The position numbers were made by a program, and so were the translations under genes. The notes under the pieces were generated by a model. It searched no databases. It had not been told where the DNA came from and worked only from the letters and a program-made list of their open reading frames with translations. From Gnetum montanum (lineage: Eukaryota; Streptophyta; Gnetopsida; Gnetales; Gnetaceae), in assembly GCA_015680685.1 (NCBI GenBank), contig MNCI01008651.1, forward strand, positions 63,097 to 127,096: a DNA stretch of 64,000 nt, in the 5' to 3' direction. Positions within the stretch are counted from its first letter, which is position 1; the number at the start of each line of letters is the position of its first letter. Of this stretch, positions 20,977 to 33,100 are shown piece after piece.

Positions 20977-21230
20977 ATATTATATTATCACCTTGTTTAT
21001 AAAAGCACTAAGAACTCCATAAGAATTCTTCAAATTTTAGAACAAGTAAAAAGGAAAGATTATTAGAGCTATATTTGTGAACAATTATTGGAAATTATTG
21101 GAATTATTTTCAAAGGAAATATTTATGTATCTCCTAACTTCCTAAGTTAAATACTCCCTAACTTGTTGGGCAAGTCACTTGGGAGAGAAGTTAGGTAAGA
21201 TATTTTTGTATATGTAACTACCTTTGAAAC

Positions 21231-21240
21231 CTATAAAAAG
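21231..21240 (+). promoter_or_regulatory. Internal TATA-like motif in the 3' module of A
   Basis: CTATAAAAAG follows a T-rich stretch and precedes a purine-rich leader (GGAGGAAAAAGAAAGGAGG). The arrangement resembles a promoter of an LTR or a gene. No direct-repeat partner was found, so an inserted element is not proven. Confidence 0.35.
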
Positions 21241-22872
21241 GCTTCAAGGGAGGAAAAAGAAAGGAGGAATTTTGGGAAAAAAGAAGAAGAAGGAAGAATC
21301 TCAATTGGAATCTCAATTTTTTAGGACTTTTGGGAGGTCTCATACATCACACTTTTGAGAAGACATTGGGATCACACTTGGGCTCTTACTCGGAGACATA
21401 CTTGAGGTCTTGAGAAGAGCTTTGTAAAGGAATTGGGAACGGTTGCTTGCAAGATGGCTTGCTAGAGTAAAGATTTCAACCTCTTTGTCATGGTCCTGTG
21501 AGTTATGCATTTCATTTTTTGTTTTGTTTAAATTGTTTAGCTAGTGGTTTAGATAGTATCATCCTTGGCAAGTAATTTTGTGATTTTTAGATTGCTCTTA
21601 TTGTTCTTGTTGCCTAATAGAAATTTCTATTAAAATTTTGCCATAGAAGCGCTTGTGTTTAAAAGCCTTGAGAGCATTTTAGTAGTAAATTTTGTTATTG
21701 TGTAACGTGTGGGAACTGCTATTGGGATTGTTGTAAGAGAGCCTCTGTTTGTAGTCACGTCGTTGAACAATCCAGTAGTCAAGAGGGTTCAGAAAATCTT
21801 TGGTATTTTGATGGGACCAGAATAGCTTTTTTTTATCTTTAAAGTGAATTCCCATAGTATTTCAATCAGAAATTGCCAAGTCTTTTAAAGGTTTTGTTTG
21901 AATGCAATCGTTGACATCTATTATATAGTCAAAATGAAGTCTCGTACGTGGTAGTTTACGCAGCAATTTTTGGTAGCATAATAGGATTGTCTTGAAGAAA
22001 TTGCTTGTTTGAGCCTTGGAAGTTTGAACAATTTGTAGATATTAAATTTGGGATAGCTTTATTGCAAAGTTTTTACTCATGTCTTTTTACCTTATTTAAA
22101 TATTTGAGGTCTACACAAATCTGCTTTCTTTTCTTTTCTACTTATTTCCATCGAATCTTGCTCTATTTCTAGTTTTCTTGTGGAACTATCTCTTTCTCTG
22201 GGGAAAATTAGGACTAGATTGCGGAGTTGTGCTCAAATGTTTTTGCAAAATTTTATTTGTTACAAGTAGGTATTATAAGGACCACGTAGACTAGGCAGTT
22301 GAACAAAATAGGAAATTTTCAACAACTCACAGTACTTGGCAAAGTTGGCTGAATCTCTTCAAAGTAAGTCATTTGTAGTTTACATACAATGCAATCGTTA
22401 CATTTCTCACAACCACACACCGCAACAGCACACACACATACTCACATTAACTATTGAGTTTATTTGGAGGTATCTAGGCCTTGGTGTTGCCAGAGACCAG
22501 CAGGCACCTAAATCCTATTCGAGGACACTCGTTGGCGGTCGCATCCCAAACGGTCGCCAACACTAACCATAAGGGGCCCTCAATTCTTTTAAGTTTTTTT
22601 CTTACATGTTTTTGTTTTACAACATCATTGTACTTTTTCCATTTTGTGTGTGTGTGATCCATCCTATAAGTTTGTCACCCAATAAGTGTTCGAAATGATG
22701 GTATGAACTATTTTCATATTGATTGCTAATGTTTGGTTTTTACCTTAAGTTATGATGTTGATACTAAGGTATGTTCTTTTGATATGGCAGGCAATGAGTT
22801 CACTTCATCCATCCGTCCACAACACTCTATGGTCTCTCTTGGCTTGGAAATGTATAGTCCCTTTTTTAATAA

Positions 22873-23535
22873 GAACTTAAACGAATCAGTGACTGGGTAT
22901 TTCTCAAACTAAGGAAGGACTCAAGGATTGAAATGGATGTGACTTCAAGGGAACTTGATGCTTTTGTGTTGGCCGTTCTCTTGGGGTACTTGGATGTTTT
23001 CTTTTTGAGTTTTTCTTTCCGTTCTGATGTTACCCAATTATTGGAAGCTGAGATAATAAAAATAATCAAGTCTTTGCATGGTGTGGTTCTCACGCATAAA
23101 AATACAAAACACAAAAAAAAAGAAGCAAAGTGAGAATTCAAAGCACACCCCTTAGACGAAATAAAACTTGGGCTACAAGCCCTGGTTATGGAACCAAAAG
23201 TGTTCCCTCTAACTAAGGCCCTCCTCGCTTCCCATTCTCTCCTTTATTTCATCGGAATTGTGGTGGCTCTTGGGGAAAGAATTCTTGTTATCCAAGTGGA
23301 TGGTTTAGCCGAATGCCTTGATGCAAAGTCACTGGATGTGGTTGGTTTGAGGCTGGACTTGGAATGGGATTGGCTAAGTCACATTAATCATAAAACACAC
23401 AAGGGGCTATACACCACCTTGTTCATGGGATTCCATTCCATCCTCTTCTCTTCACCCTTCTCTCAATTGTTCACCTCATTGCCAGTTGTATCATTAGTGT
23501 ATATTTTAGTAGATGCATTATTTTCTTTTTGGTAA
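22873..23535 (+). pseudogene. Unidentified 220-codon frame with one internal TGA
   Basis: Between stops, one frame runs from about 22873 to TAA at 23533, broken only by TGA at 23131. ATG 22933 starts MDVTSRELDAFVLAVLLGYL (a hydrophobic stretch). After the TGA come EIKLGLQALVMEPKVFPLTK, SLLYFIGIVVALGERILVI (hydrophobic) and SLPVVSLVYILVDALFSF (hydrophobic C-terminus). Two or three membrane-type segments and its place after pol would fit an env-like remnant, but I see no diagnostic motif. A captured host sequence is the alternative. Confidence 0.4.
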
Positions 23536-24390
23536 ATTCTTATGGTTAAGACTTTAACTCTTGTTCTAAATAACATCCCCGGAGCCTACGAACTCTTTGA
23601 ATGTGGAGTTGTCAAGGCATTAAGGGTATGAGCCTGCTTTGGGGAGGACCCACTGACATTCCTATTTGGAACATTAGTTAAATTCTTTTCCTTAACATTT
23701 TGTAATTATTTTTTTTTTCATTTCCATATTGACATCTATTTCATCAATTCCATAGTTTTCCCTTTTTATCTATCTTTCTTACTCCTTTCCTTTCTCCATT
23801 CTAACGCTACCGGAGGTTCACAATTATTCATGGGGGTACGGGGCCCGATTTTTTCAATTTTCTTCTAGCCTCGAATTTTTTGATTTCCTTCCTAACCCCT
23901 ACACCTTCAGTAGTCATCATTACTATATCTCCTGATCCATATCAGCCATATCACAACTTAGCCAATGAACTTACACCGAAGCAAGGTATCAATTACATGA
24001 TGATTCATTTACCCTTGCTAATATAAGATTATGTTGTGTGTGCAGATGGTGATCATGCAATAATGGACCGGATCTGTAGGGAACACATGGAATGGAATGG
24101 CACTGGAAGTAGCTATGCAAGGAGCAAGATCGATGGCGCGCTTACCAACAGACAATGGAAGACGCAATCTTGGCATTGGCAGCAGCAACACTTCTTTCTC
24201 TCTCTCTTTCTCAGCTACCAACAAAGGCATGATGTCATTGTAATAAGTTGTTCACCCTTGTTGTCATGAACACCAATTTTGTCAAGTCTTGTAATGATGA
24301 TCCGTTCACATGTCATTCCATTAGTTCCATTCCCCTCAATAATTCCATACCTTCCCGATATTATTGTAAGGTACTTGAGGACGAGTTTTC

Positions 24391-24407
24391 ATTCAGTCAT
24401 GGGGGTA
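24391..24407 (+). promoter_or_regulatory. 3' polypurine tract of element A
   Basis: ATTCAGTCATGGGGGTA abuts the 3' LTR start TGATGAG at 24408. E has the related CAGTCGTGGGGGTA next to its 3' LTR, so this site is the functional PPT of the family. Confidence 0.85.
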
Positions 24408-25284
24408 TGATGAGACGCGATTCGCATGAGCCACAATATCACATCCCATGCGATATCGTATATGCGATATCGTGTTGTCCCCTGTGATGTCGTGTACGTG
24501 ATATCGTGGTCCGCTGCCATATCTATAAATAAGAGGCGGCACTCCCCTTATTTCCCATCCTGAGTTAGAAGTAGGGAAACTCTAGCAGTTTGATCACTCC
24601 AGAGATAGAATATTTTCCATGTGCCCGTAGTAGGAGTCCCAAAGTGAACAGATCTTTATTTGAGCAACATTGTACCTGAACACAAGTTGTGTACGACAAN
24701 TCTCATCACATGCGGTATGAGTACGACTTGATTACGAGCATCTCGTGTGACTACTTGGCAACCAGTGGTGTATTCAGGATCTGCGCTTGGTAATCCCAGT
24801 GATAGTCCTAGATGTGTACGGTTAGTCAAGGAATCGGCTGCTCATCGCACTTAGGCTAGATAGATTCTCTCAACCCTTTCCACCTAGTTAAGTGCCTCAG
24901 TACGACCACTTCGAGCACGTGCGTTACATGCAGTGATCCTAGCAACGATTAGCATTTGGTAGCCGCGATTGCATCAGTTCAGGGTGTGTACGGTAAGTGG
25001 AAACGGATGTTGATGCTAGGTAATTTAGACTTAGGTCATTAGTTAGAGTTAGCTAGTTTCCTCAATAGCATAGGAGAAAAACATTAAAAGATATAAAAAT
25101 CATATACCTCATACTTACTTAACCATACACTGTGACAACCACAAGTAAGTCTGGGAAGACAACGAATGATTAACCTCAAGTGTTTCATGGGGCGTGTAGG
25201 CACTTAGTCTGTGGAGTTCGACTGGATCGCGCGTGCTATGCTCGTTTCGTATGGTTGAGTGTCAGGGTACCTCGCCACTCATTA
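24408..25284 (+). repeat. 3' LTR of element A
   Basis: 877 bp, colinear with the 5' LTR. It ends CTCATTA where the 5' LTR ends CTCATCA, one C-to-T change in the terminus. It is shorter by about 150 bp at the N (24700) and by about 35 bp in the palindrome array, and lacks a short CAACCCTT tract near 25060. Confidence 0.93.
24700..24700. other. Assembly gap (single N)
   Basis: The N replaces what in the 5' LTR is about 150 bp (about 12944-13092) between the AATAAA region and one of the LTR sub-repeats. This is a collapsed repeat or joined contig end, not a biological deletion that can be trusted. Confidence 0.85.
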
Positions 25285-25289
25285 GAGAT

Positions 25290-25747
25290 CCTCATAGGTT
25301 CTATGTGATTGAAAACATTACTAAAGAACTACATTAGCCTTAATTTCTTTGTGTACTTCATCAAAATGATATCCAGGCTTGTAGAAGAGCTTTGACTTTC
25401 ATGCTTAGGTTACCTTCCTTCAATTCAATAGTAGAGCTTAGGAATACATACATTAGAGTAGGAACATGTCTTAGCTCTTATAGGAAAGTGGTGTCTCTTA
25501 TGGTTATGTGTGCTGGTTGTGATCATACTTTTATATGTTGTGTTGGTCATGTCTCTTATATGATTTCATGTGACGTACTTGATACACTCCTAACCCATGA
25601 ACTAACGGGTGATGTGTGCTTATGTTGTACATGTAAGTGTTGTGACTGTTGAAGTGTAGTCCATCTTAGGCCTACTCTAGGTTGTCTAGCTAATTTTAGA
25701 CCCAAGGATGCTACCAAATAGTGCTTCACCAGTGCAATACTATTATA
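25290..25747 (+). repeat. 3' LTR of element C, right part
   Basis: Continues the LTR begun at 12566-12614 after the element A insertion. It ends ATTATA at 25747, matching ATTACA at 10086. Joined length is about 507 bp, equal to the 5' LTR. Confidence 0.85.
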
Positions 25748-28700
25748 GGGCCTATGATTGGCATTGAAAGTTAGCTAATGAGTTGCATGTGATAAATTTT
25801 ACCTGAGAAACTAATATCTTCAAAGAATTTTCTAAATTTCATTGGATGAAATTCTATTTAAAAGAATCATTATTTATTATGCACTAATGTCTTTTTTATT
25901 ACAAGTAAGATAGTTTTACTAAGAAATTGATTCAAGAAAGATTTTGCAGCGATAGTAACTAAGGAACTACTATAGAGTATATTAATATAAATGTTAATAA
26001 AAGATTTAATAATAGAGCTTCTTGTCAAGAAAAATCTTAATTGCATAATCATTAGTAGGCTTTGTAAAATTTCCATCCCACACATTATAATCTCCTTTTA
26101 ATCACAACTTTTTTCCATTATCTTATTACCTTGCTTGTTCTTTTTAATTATAAATATTTTTGACAAATATATTTAACACCTATTACATATATGAGAAAAC
26201 CTAGTTAAATAGTTATTATAATCAAATTAGGACTTTGGTTGTAATTTTTGTTCATAATATATGTTGAATGACAATGGTAATGCAATTGTGTTCCTTCCAT
26301 CAAAAGTTTAAAAATATTGATATTTAGCTTAAAATGGTGAATGTAGATTTTATCATACAACTTTCCTTAGTTGTGAGTAGCTATTATACCATCATTATTG
26401 ATTTAGTTACTTTGAAGGTAATATAAATTGATTGATAAAATTCTATCCTTGTATGTATAAATAAGTTGTTTATGTGTTTTAACTCCTATGTCTTATGTTT
26501 TTTTCTTTAATTTTTGTTTTTAATGTTAAGAAAGAACTCAAATTCAATTATATTAACATAAGCTAAAGTTTTTAAAAACACAAACCTTAGTATCCTAGGT
26601 AGAGCGATTAGGTAAAGGCTTAAACTTAGCAAAACCAACTATGGATGTGGCAATGAAAATAGTAACAAGGAGCCCAACTAGTAATAATGATCATGTACTT
26701 TGCCACTAGAACAATAACCTATACATAGATAAAATTCACTAATGTAACAAGTACAATCTATATTATCATAGAATTAAATAGGAGTAGCAGTGAGATGGTC
26801 ATGCTAAACATACAACCATAGGTTACAATGAAGCAAACCAATAGTAAGAGAATAGCTATGTTCTCAAGGGCATTATCATAATTGTAATTTGAAGACAAGA
26901 AGGAGAAGGTTGCTAGGTTGAACATATCCCCCTTTTAAAGATCCATAGGTTGCACCCCTTTTTGATAACTATCATATGCAAGGGCATCATCAAAATTGGG
27001 TACATCAATGACCCAAAATTATTTATGTTAGGCACTTGCCTAATGGTGTTTATGGGCATAGCCATTTATGGTTTTAAGAGAGAAGGAAGGGCATTGCAAA
27101 AAAAAAATGCATTATTAGGGCTAGGTGTCTAAGAAGTAGGCTAGGAAAGGGGACACTTACATTAAATGCAGAACTTACTAGGAAAGAATAGAAGGATTAG
27201 GAGTAGGATTATGAAGAGAGGGTGGGGAGGAGGAGGATGATTAAGCATTATCATAAATATTAATAGGAAAGTGGGTGTGTGTTTTTTAAGCATAGAAGTT
27301 GGATTGGCTACACATGAGAAGGTGACAACCCGAGTATGAATAGAGTTGGTGCACATAGTAGTGGCACAGATAGGTGTGGAGTTATTGGTAGGGAAGTATT
27401 CTATTGGAAAACAAGAAGATGTGATAGTGTTGGAGTAGCTAGTCTCTAAATGAGTGAGGTCCTATAGCTACTAGTGCTAAGATGAATTGAGTGTAAAAAA
27501 AAAATATCAAACTAGAGCTAGCATCCATGGCAAGGTTAACTAAGAGAACTTAGGAAGATCTAGTGATATGTCTTTTGGCCTATCCTAACATTGGTGTGGC
27601 TATGTTTGACTATTAGTTTTGTTCACTATTTAACTTGGATGTGGTAAAGATGCACAACAACTAGTTAATCTAGCAAAAGGTAAGGATTAAATCATCCTAT
27701 GAGTTTTTTAACTCTAAGGCCCTCACTTTGCAAGCCAAGACCTTCAAAATGGTCTCATGCTTATAAATTGTAAGCAAGTCAATACATAGGAAATGTTTTT
27801 CTTACAAAAATGTTCTCTTATAAATATAGAAGAACACCTCCATGAGTCACATGTTTGGGTGTATGACTTGTAGTTGTAAATGTTCTTTGGAATGATATAA
27901 CGCTCGATAGATCAATGATTATGAAACAAAGGAGCATGAACTTCAAATTGAATACAAACTTATCCTATTGTCTAGTTTTAAATTTATTGGGAAACAATTA
28001 AGTGATGATGAAATTAATGTTAAAAAATAAGATAATATGGGCAATGTAAAATAAATTCTACGTAATGAAAATCAGTAAAAAATAATAATAATAATAGCAA
28101 GAAAATGGAAAACTCGATATGTGGAAAACGATTTGAGTTCCCTTCCTAGTGAATAAAAATGCTTAATTAAGTAAATAAGCAGAGTTGTTAGAATTTTTAT
28201 GTTTCTAAAACTACGAAGAGTACCTAAAGGTAATGAGTATAAAGCCTAGTACCAACACCTTATGTTAACCTAGGATACTATTTCATACAAGGCTATGATG
28301 ATGATGATGATGATTACCTTACCCTTAAAAAAATCTAAGAAACTAAAGTCATGCATGATTTGTGGTACACATAATAAGATGATATCCTTAGAAGTTAAAA
28401 CTATTTATCATATTATAACATACATCATATTCAAATTCTCATTGGATAAACACTCTAAAAAGTGATGATAAAAATCCAAGATAAAGCATGGTTTCTTGAT
28501 TTCTATGGCTTAATAAATTAAATATTTTAAAGTACACTTTTTATTTTTATCCTAATCAAGTTTTTAAATTGGTAAAACATTTAATATTTTATAGAATTTA
28601 GGAAGATGTAGAAAGAAAAAAAATATTTCTATTTGAATAGTATCAGAGACACCTTCATTCAAAGGCAAAATATTGAATTACTATTTTTCCTCACCATTTA

Positions 28701-28904
28701 TGACACATAGTTACCTCTTATCATTAAGATTTGAAATAGATAGATAGTTTAAAATTCCCCATGACAAACAAATATGCAAATTGTGAAATACAAATAGCAT
28801 TGAAGATGAAGACCACAATTTCTTATAATATCCTACTCTTGAGCATATTAGATATAAGTGATATATCATATTTGTAAACTTCATTGATTTGTTTTAAAAA
28901 AAAA
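25748..28904. other. A+T-rich intergenic, no gene recognised
   Basis: Three kilobases with many stops in all frames. I found no match to the element families in this window and no RNA gene. It is likely older, unrecognisable repeat relics. Confidence 0.5.
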
Positions 28905-31396
28905 TTTCTTTTTTTTTCTTTTTTTTTTTTAAATAAGAAAATCTCAATTCTATTCTAGTTGGATAGCAATTTAGAGTTTTCTAACTGCATAATTCATATT
29001 ACATTGAAAAACAAGCTACCAAAATTAGCAATCAAATAAGATTTTTGTATAACCATAAAAGTGAATCAACTTTGTTGTCATGAAAGTTCATCTTCATAAT
29101 CCCCAAATCTTTCCATGGATGTAAAGCTTTAAACTAGATAGAAATAGTTGAGGAATGTTTATGTTGAAATATAAACTTAATACATGAAATTTTAAGTGTT
29201 ATTGCAATGCAAGATAAAGTAGCGTTCCACATTAATTTTTTGAACTAATTTACCCCAACAATATTTCATTGTTTTGCTAAATCATTACAAGATACCTTTA
29301 AAGGCTTCATTTTTTAAAAAAGTTTATGTTTAAAGAACCCATACTAATTGAGCAAAAGCATAGAATATTAAAGCATGATAAATGTCCTCCAAAACCCTAC
29401 ATATAGGTGTTTTACCAGGGCCAATATTGCTTTGATATTGTAACCAAGAAAAAGTTGAAAATTTATTAGATACAACCTTATTCATAAATAATTTAAGGCT
29501 TGATATCAAAGCTCTACAATGCCCTTTAGCATAGTTAATTCATGATTACTAGGATAAAAATGCTAATAAATAGACTTTGTTGTATAATTGACTTCATTAA
29601 TACTTATCCATTGATTATGCCATTCATTTATGCTTTTCATGATTTTCCAAAAAGGGATGCATTAATAATTCTTAGGAGTGATCAAAATTGCACATCATTA
29701 TACAAATATTTTACTTTTCCAACTTAAATCCAATTTTTATTTTTATTTAGACCTTCTAGTTGTTTCAGACCCCATTGACTGGAAAACTATGGTTTATAAG
29801 TATTTTTTGGAGATTGAGTATGACAAGTTTAAAACAATGAAGGAGACCAAAGAAAAAAGTCATTAAATTTTTCCAAAATAGAGATAACACTTTTTTGTGC
29901 TTTATATAATTGGAAAAGATACAAAGGTATGGATTGAATAACTAATCTTACCAATTGGAGTTTACCTACTTGACATAACAATTTTCTTTGTCAACTTTAC
30001 AACTTCTTATTAGATGTGTTGACCATCTCTATTTAAAGCCCTTTCCACATTCTTCCATTAAGAAGAGAAAAGTCTAAATACTTTTTTGGTAGAGTCTCTT
30101 GAGTACATCAAAAAGAGGTACAAAAAGCACTAAAGTCATGGGGTAGGCATTCCAAAATTATAAAGCTTACTTTTATATAAGTTAATGATGAGACCAAAAG
30201 TAGTAGTAAAATCATTAAGAGCCTATTTAATTCTATGAAGTATTGTAATATCTCCTTTAATAAATAAGAAAGTATCATCAAAAATTATGAATGAATGAAA
30301 TCCTAACATTTAAAGGTAGACTTAATATGATAAATTTTTTCTTTCTAAACTTATGAATATGGGTCCATAATCCTTCCATAACCATAATAAATAAGGAAGG
30401 AAATTTGAGATCTCCTTATCGTAGCCCACTAGTTTCTTGAATAGGAAATAAAATCTTTGTAAAATAAATTCCATATAATTCCAATTAATTTTATCATTTT
30501 TCACTTTTAATATCTAGCTTAAATACCTTAGATGTTTTCTGAATAGTAGTTGAGTGAAGTAACTCCTGAATCAAAATGACCTGATTCAAAATATATCTAA
30601 TGCAAATAAAACTTGCTTGTTCAAGAGCAATGATGCTATCCAAAACATCTCTACTTCTTAAAGATAGAAATCTAAATAAAAATTTATTAATAGTAGAACA
30701 AAGACTAATATGCCTAAACTATATAATGTTTTGAGTATTCTTCTTTTTGGGAAGCAAAGTTATCCAAGTAATATTAAAATTTCCAATAATATTATCACTT
30801 CTCCAAAAGTCCTAAACCATACCATAGATATCTTCCTTAATCATGTGCTAGAATTTCTTCAAAAACTTAATAGAAAACCCATTCATACCCCAAAATTTAT
30901 TATTGGACATACCAAAGATAACATTTTTAACATCTTCATTTATAGGTCTTTTATTTAATAGATTTATGTTAGCATGATATAGCTTTCTATCTATACAAGA
31001 GACAATATATGAGGCCAAAAAAGAATCATTAGGAGTTCTTGTAACTAATAATTTCTAGTAAAAATCACTAGTGATTTTAAATATCTCTTTGTGATCAATT
31101 TGTAGATGTACATGTTCACCCTTTATTAGTACTAGATATGATTTTTGTAATGCCTTATAGAAGCATAAGTACAAAAAAATCTGGATTTTTCATCCTTATG
31201 TTCTAGCCAATTAGCCTTAGCTCTTTATACTTAGTCTAATATTTCTTTCTTTTGGATGTTAAAATACTTTTGTGATAATGTCCATTCTTGTAAATATATT
31301 TCTTATGTCCAGCCATATGTGAAAACCTTTGCTTATATATCTTCAATTTGCTAAAGAATCTCCTCCTTCTTTTTCTATCAATTGGAAGGATTTTAT
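28905..31396 (-). mobile_element. LINE (L1-like), RT half and poly(A) end
   Basis: On the minus strand: KANWLEHKDEKSRFFCTYAS (about 31210-31150, the usual K-NW--GD-NTKFFH block), ITLLPKKKN and FRHISLCSTINK (about 30760-30700, the IPK and RPISLCN blocks), KINWNYMEFILQRF (about 30500), FDDTFLF at about 30283-30265 (FADD catalytic motif with Ala lost), then GLIINLYKSKL and LVRLVIQSIPLYLF (about 29960-29900). A T-rich run at 28905-28930 on plus is the expected poly(A) tail. Many stops. The order and tail fix the minus orientation. The 5' part continues at 36420 beyond a copia insertion. Confidence 0.8.
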
Positions 31397-31577
31397 TTAA
31401 AAAACTAAGGAACTTGGGATTCTAATGAAAGAACATACATAAACTTAAAGAAGTACTATAAAATAAAACATTCTTATTGATCCCATATCATGAAGGATTT
31501 ATATATTGAAATACACACTAAGAACAAGGAAGACAGGAGTTATGGGATTTAATCTTATCATGATAAGAGTGGATGAG
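31397..31577 (-). repeat. 3' LTR of the copia relic
   Basis: Aligned to 36229-36419 over nearly its whole length (AAAAAACTAAG, GAACATACA, TATCATGAAG, TCATGATAAGAG shared in order). Edges are accurate to about 10 bp. Confidence 0.75.
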
Positions 31578-31582
31578 ATTTA

Positions 31583-32230
31583 TTAGGAATTTACATAAAT
31601 ATAGGTTTTTAGATAGATGTTAATTTTCTTGACACCTAAGTAGGACTTGAAGTCATGAAAATTTTGACCTCCAAGGACTTTGATAAAGATGTATATTATC
31701 TTATACTTTATTTTGACATGAAGGGGTTGTATGATATCATCATTAACAAGCTCTTGTAGAAAATGAGATTTAAGCCTTATATGCTTACTTTTATCATGGT
31801 GCACTAGATTATTTTCCATGAAGATTGCATTGGTACTATTATAAAATATTATAATGAATGGCTTAGATGAAAACTTCATTTCAACTAGAAGATTGTGAAG
31901 GTGCATTTCTTGTTTTACTCCTTTTGAGAGAGCAACCACCTCTGCTTTAGCTCATGTAGACTTCTCATCTTCAAAATTTTCCTAGTCAATATAAGTAAAT
32001 TCATAGATGACATTACTACCATCATTGGATCCATAAAAGTAACCATCCTTATCTATGTTCTTAAGATAGTAAAGCATGTGTTTTACTGCTTTCCAATGTG
32101 ATCTTTTTGATTCTTGAATAAACTGAAAGAAATAACTCACAGTGAATCTAATATTAGCTCTGGTGATGATTAGGTACATGAAGCTTCCAATTAGGAATCA
32201 ATATATGGTTGGATGAACCTTTGGAGTATC
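31583..32230 (-). pseudogene. Copia RNase H relic
   Basis: On the minus strand: LIITRANIRFTVSYFFQFIQ, HWKAVKHMLYYLKNIDKDG, then ALSKGVKQEMHLHNLLVEM, NSTNAIF (usual DNQSAI), HHDKSKHIRLKSHFLQELV and FIKVLGGQNFHDFKSYLGV. These are the standard RT-connection and RNase H landmarks of copia pol in order. Frames shift at least twice. Confidence 0.88.
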
Positions 32231-33100
32231 ATCCTCCTTGGATAGTTTGATATTTTCTAGATAAGAATTATTAGAAGGATTACAATTGTTCATATGAAAT
32301 CCTTCTAACAAGTATTTGTAAACCTAGTTTGAGTAAGAAAAATAACATATTGGTCTTTAATGACTTAAAGATCAAGGAAACAAGACATAATTCCTAGGTT
32401 AGTCATTTTACACTCATTTTTCATCTTTGTTATAAACTTTGCAATCATCAAGAAGAAAGAAGAGAAATAAATAAAGTCATTTACATAAAGGCATACTAGT
32501 GTGAAATATTTTCCTTCTATCTTCTTGTAGATGGTGATTTAGGCATTGAGATTTTAGAAGCTAGAGTGGATGAAGAAATCATAGATCTATATGTGCTAGA
32601 CTCGATGTGCTTGTTTAAACCTATACAAAGCTTTATGGAGTTTGTAGATATGGCCAAGATGTTCTTGACTCACAAGTTCATCTAGTTGTGTAACATAAAC
32701 CTCCTCTTCAAGATAGTCATTTAGGAAAGCATAGGCCACATCTAGTTGCAAAACATGTCATTGAAGCTTAGTAGCCAAAACAAAAAAGATCCTCACTCAC
32801 TCAAGTCATGAAACTATAGCAATACTATCTTGAAATTCTCAATCATAATGTTGATGATATACTTTGGCAATTGAACAAGCCTTAAATTTATCGACATTGC
32901 CTTGTTGACCCTTATTGATGTGAAAATTCATTTAACTCCAATAATGGGTTTGTTTGCAAGTTTTGGCACAAGGCTCCATATGTTATTTTTCTCAATCTAA
33001 GAGATTTTCTTTTGCATAGTATCCATCCAATTTGGATTTTTAGTGGCTTCCACAATGATGTTGAGCTTGACCAAGTCATTCTTCTTGTTTCCTCTTCCCT
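32230..33100 (-). pseudogene. Copia reverse transcriptase relic
   Basis: On the minus strand: KNPNWMDTMQKKIS and NNIWSLVPK (about 33050-32950), LQLDVAYAFLNDYLEEEVYV (about 32745-32690), LHKALYRFKQAH, and LYVNDFIYF (about 32500, usual YVDD with Asp to Asn). Many stops. Confidence 0.85.

Larger units (their letters stand above)
19777..24390 (+). other. 3' module of element A between pol and PPT
   Basis: 4.6 kb bounded by two identical 15-bp PPT sequences. It contains two unidentified open frames (20755-20976, 22873-23535), another plus-strand frame at 22336-22566 (same frame as the latter), a TATA-like promoter motif at 21231 and long A+T-rich noncoding parts. The last about 250 bp match E near its PPT (TTGTCATGAACACC shared). 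In Athila-type elements this position can hold an env-like gene; no such similarity is demonstrable here. Confidence 0.6.
12615..25284 (+). mobile_element. Complete Ty3/gypsy (Athila/Tat-like) element A
   Basis: A 12.67-kb element with a perfect 5-bp target-site duplication GAGAT (12610-12614 and 25285-25289), LTRs of 1073 and 877 bp, a perfect tRNA-Asp PBS, gag, protease, RT, RNase H and integrase in that order, a 4.6-kb 3' module and a PPT. Integrase after RNase H places it in Ty3/gypsy. The tRNA-Asp primer and the MPFGLCNAPTTFQR and VFMDDFS motifs point to the Athila/Tat group. About thirteen in-frame stops make it inactive. It lies inside the 3' LTR of element C. Confidence 0.95.
9579..25747 (+). 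mobile_element. Non-autonomous LTR element C (gag only), interrupted by element A
   Basis: Plus-oriented. It has a 5' LTR 9579-10086, Met-type PBS, interior 10087-12565 with one gag-like relic and a 33-bp tandem repeat, and PPT. Its 3' LTR is split into 12566-12614 and 25290-25747 by element A (12615-25284). Joining the two LTR pieces across A restores colinearity with the 5' LTR (GTGGAGATCCTCA compared with ATGGAGATCCTCA). No pol domain is present. The outer flanks show no clear target-site duplication. Confidence 0.85.

Noticed and set aside
19777-24390. Endogenous pararetrovirus or env of a true retrovirus in the 3' module
   Set aside because: No movement-protein, coat-protein or envelope motif could be read. 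Only position and hydrophobic segments hint at env-like, which is not enough.
9530-25760. Element C inserted within LTR D, with the rest of D to the right of 25747
   Set aside because: Sequence after 25747 does not continue the LTR in a way I can align, so the D-C relation stays open.
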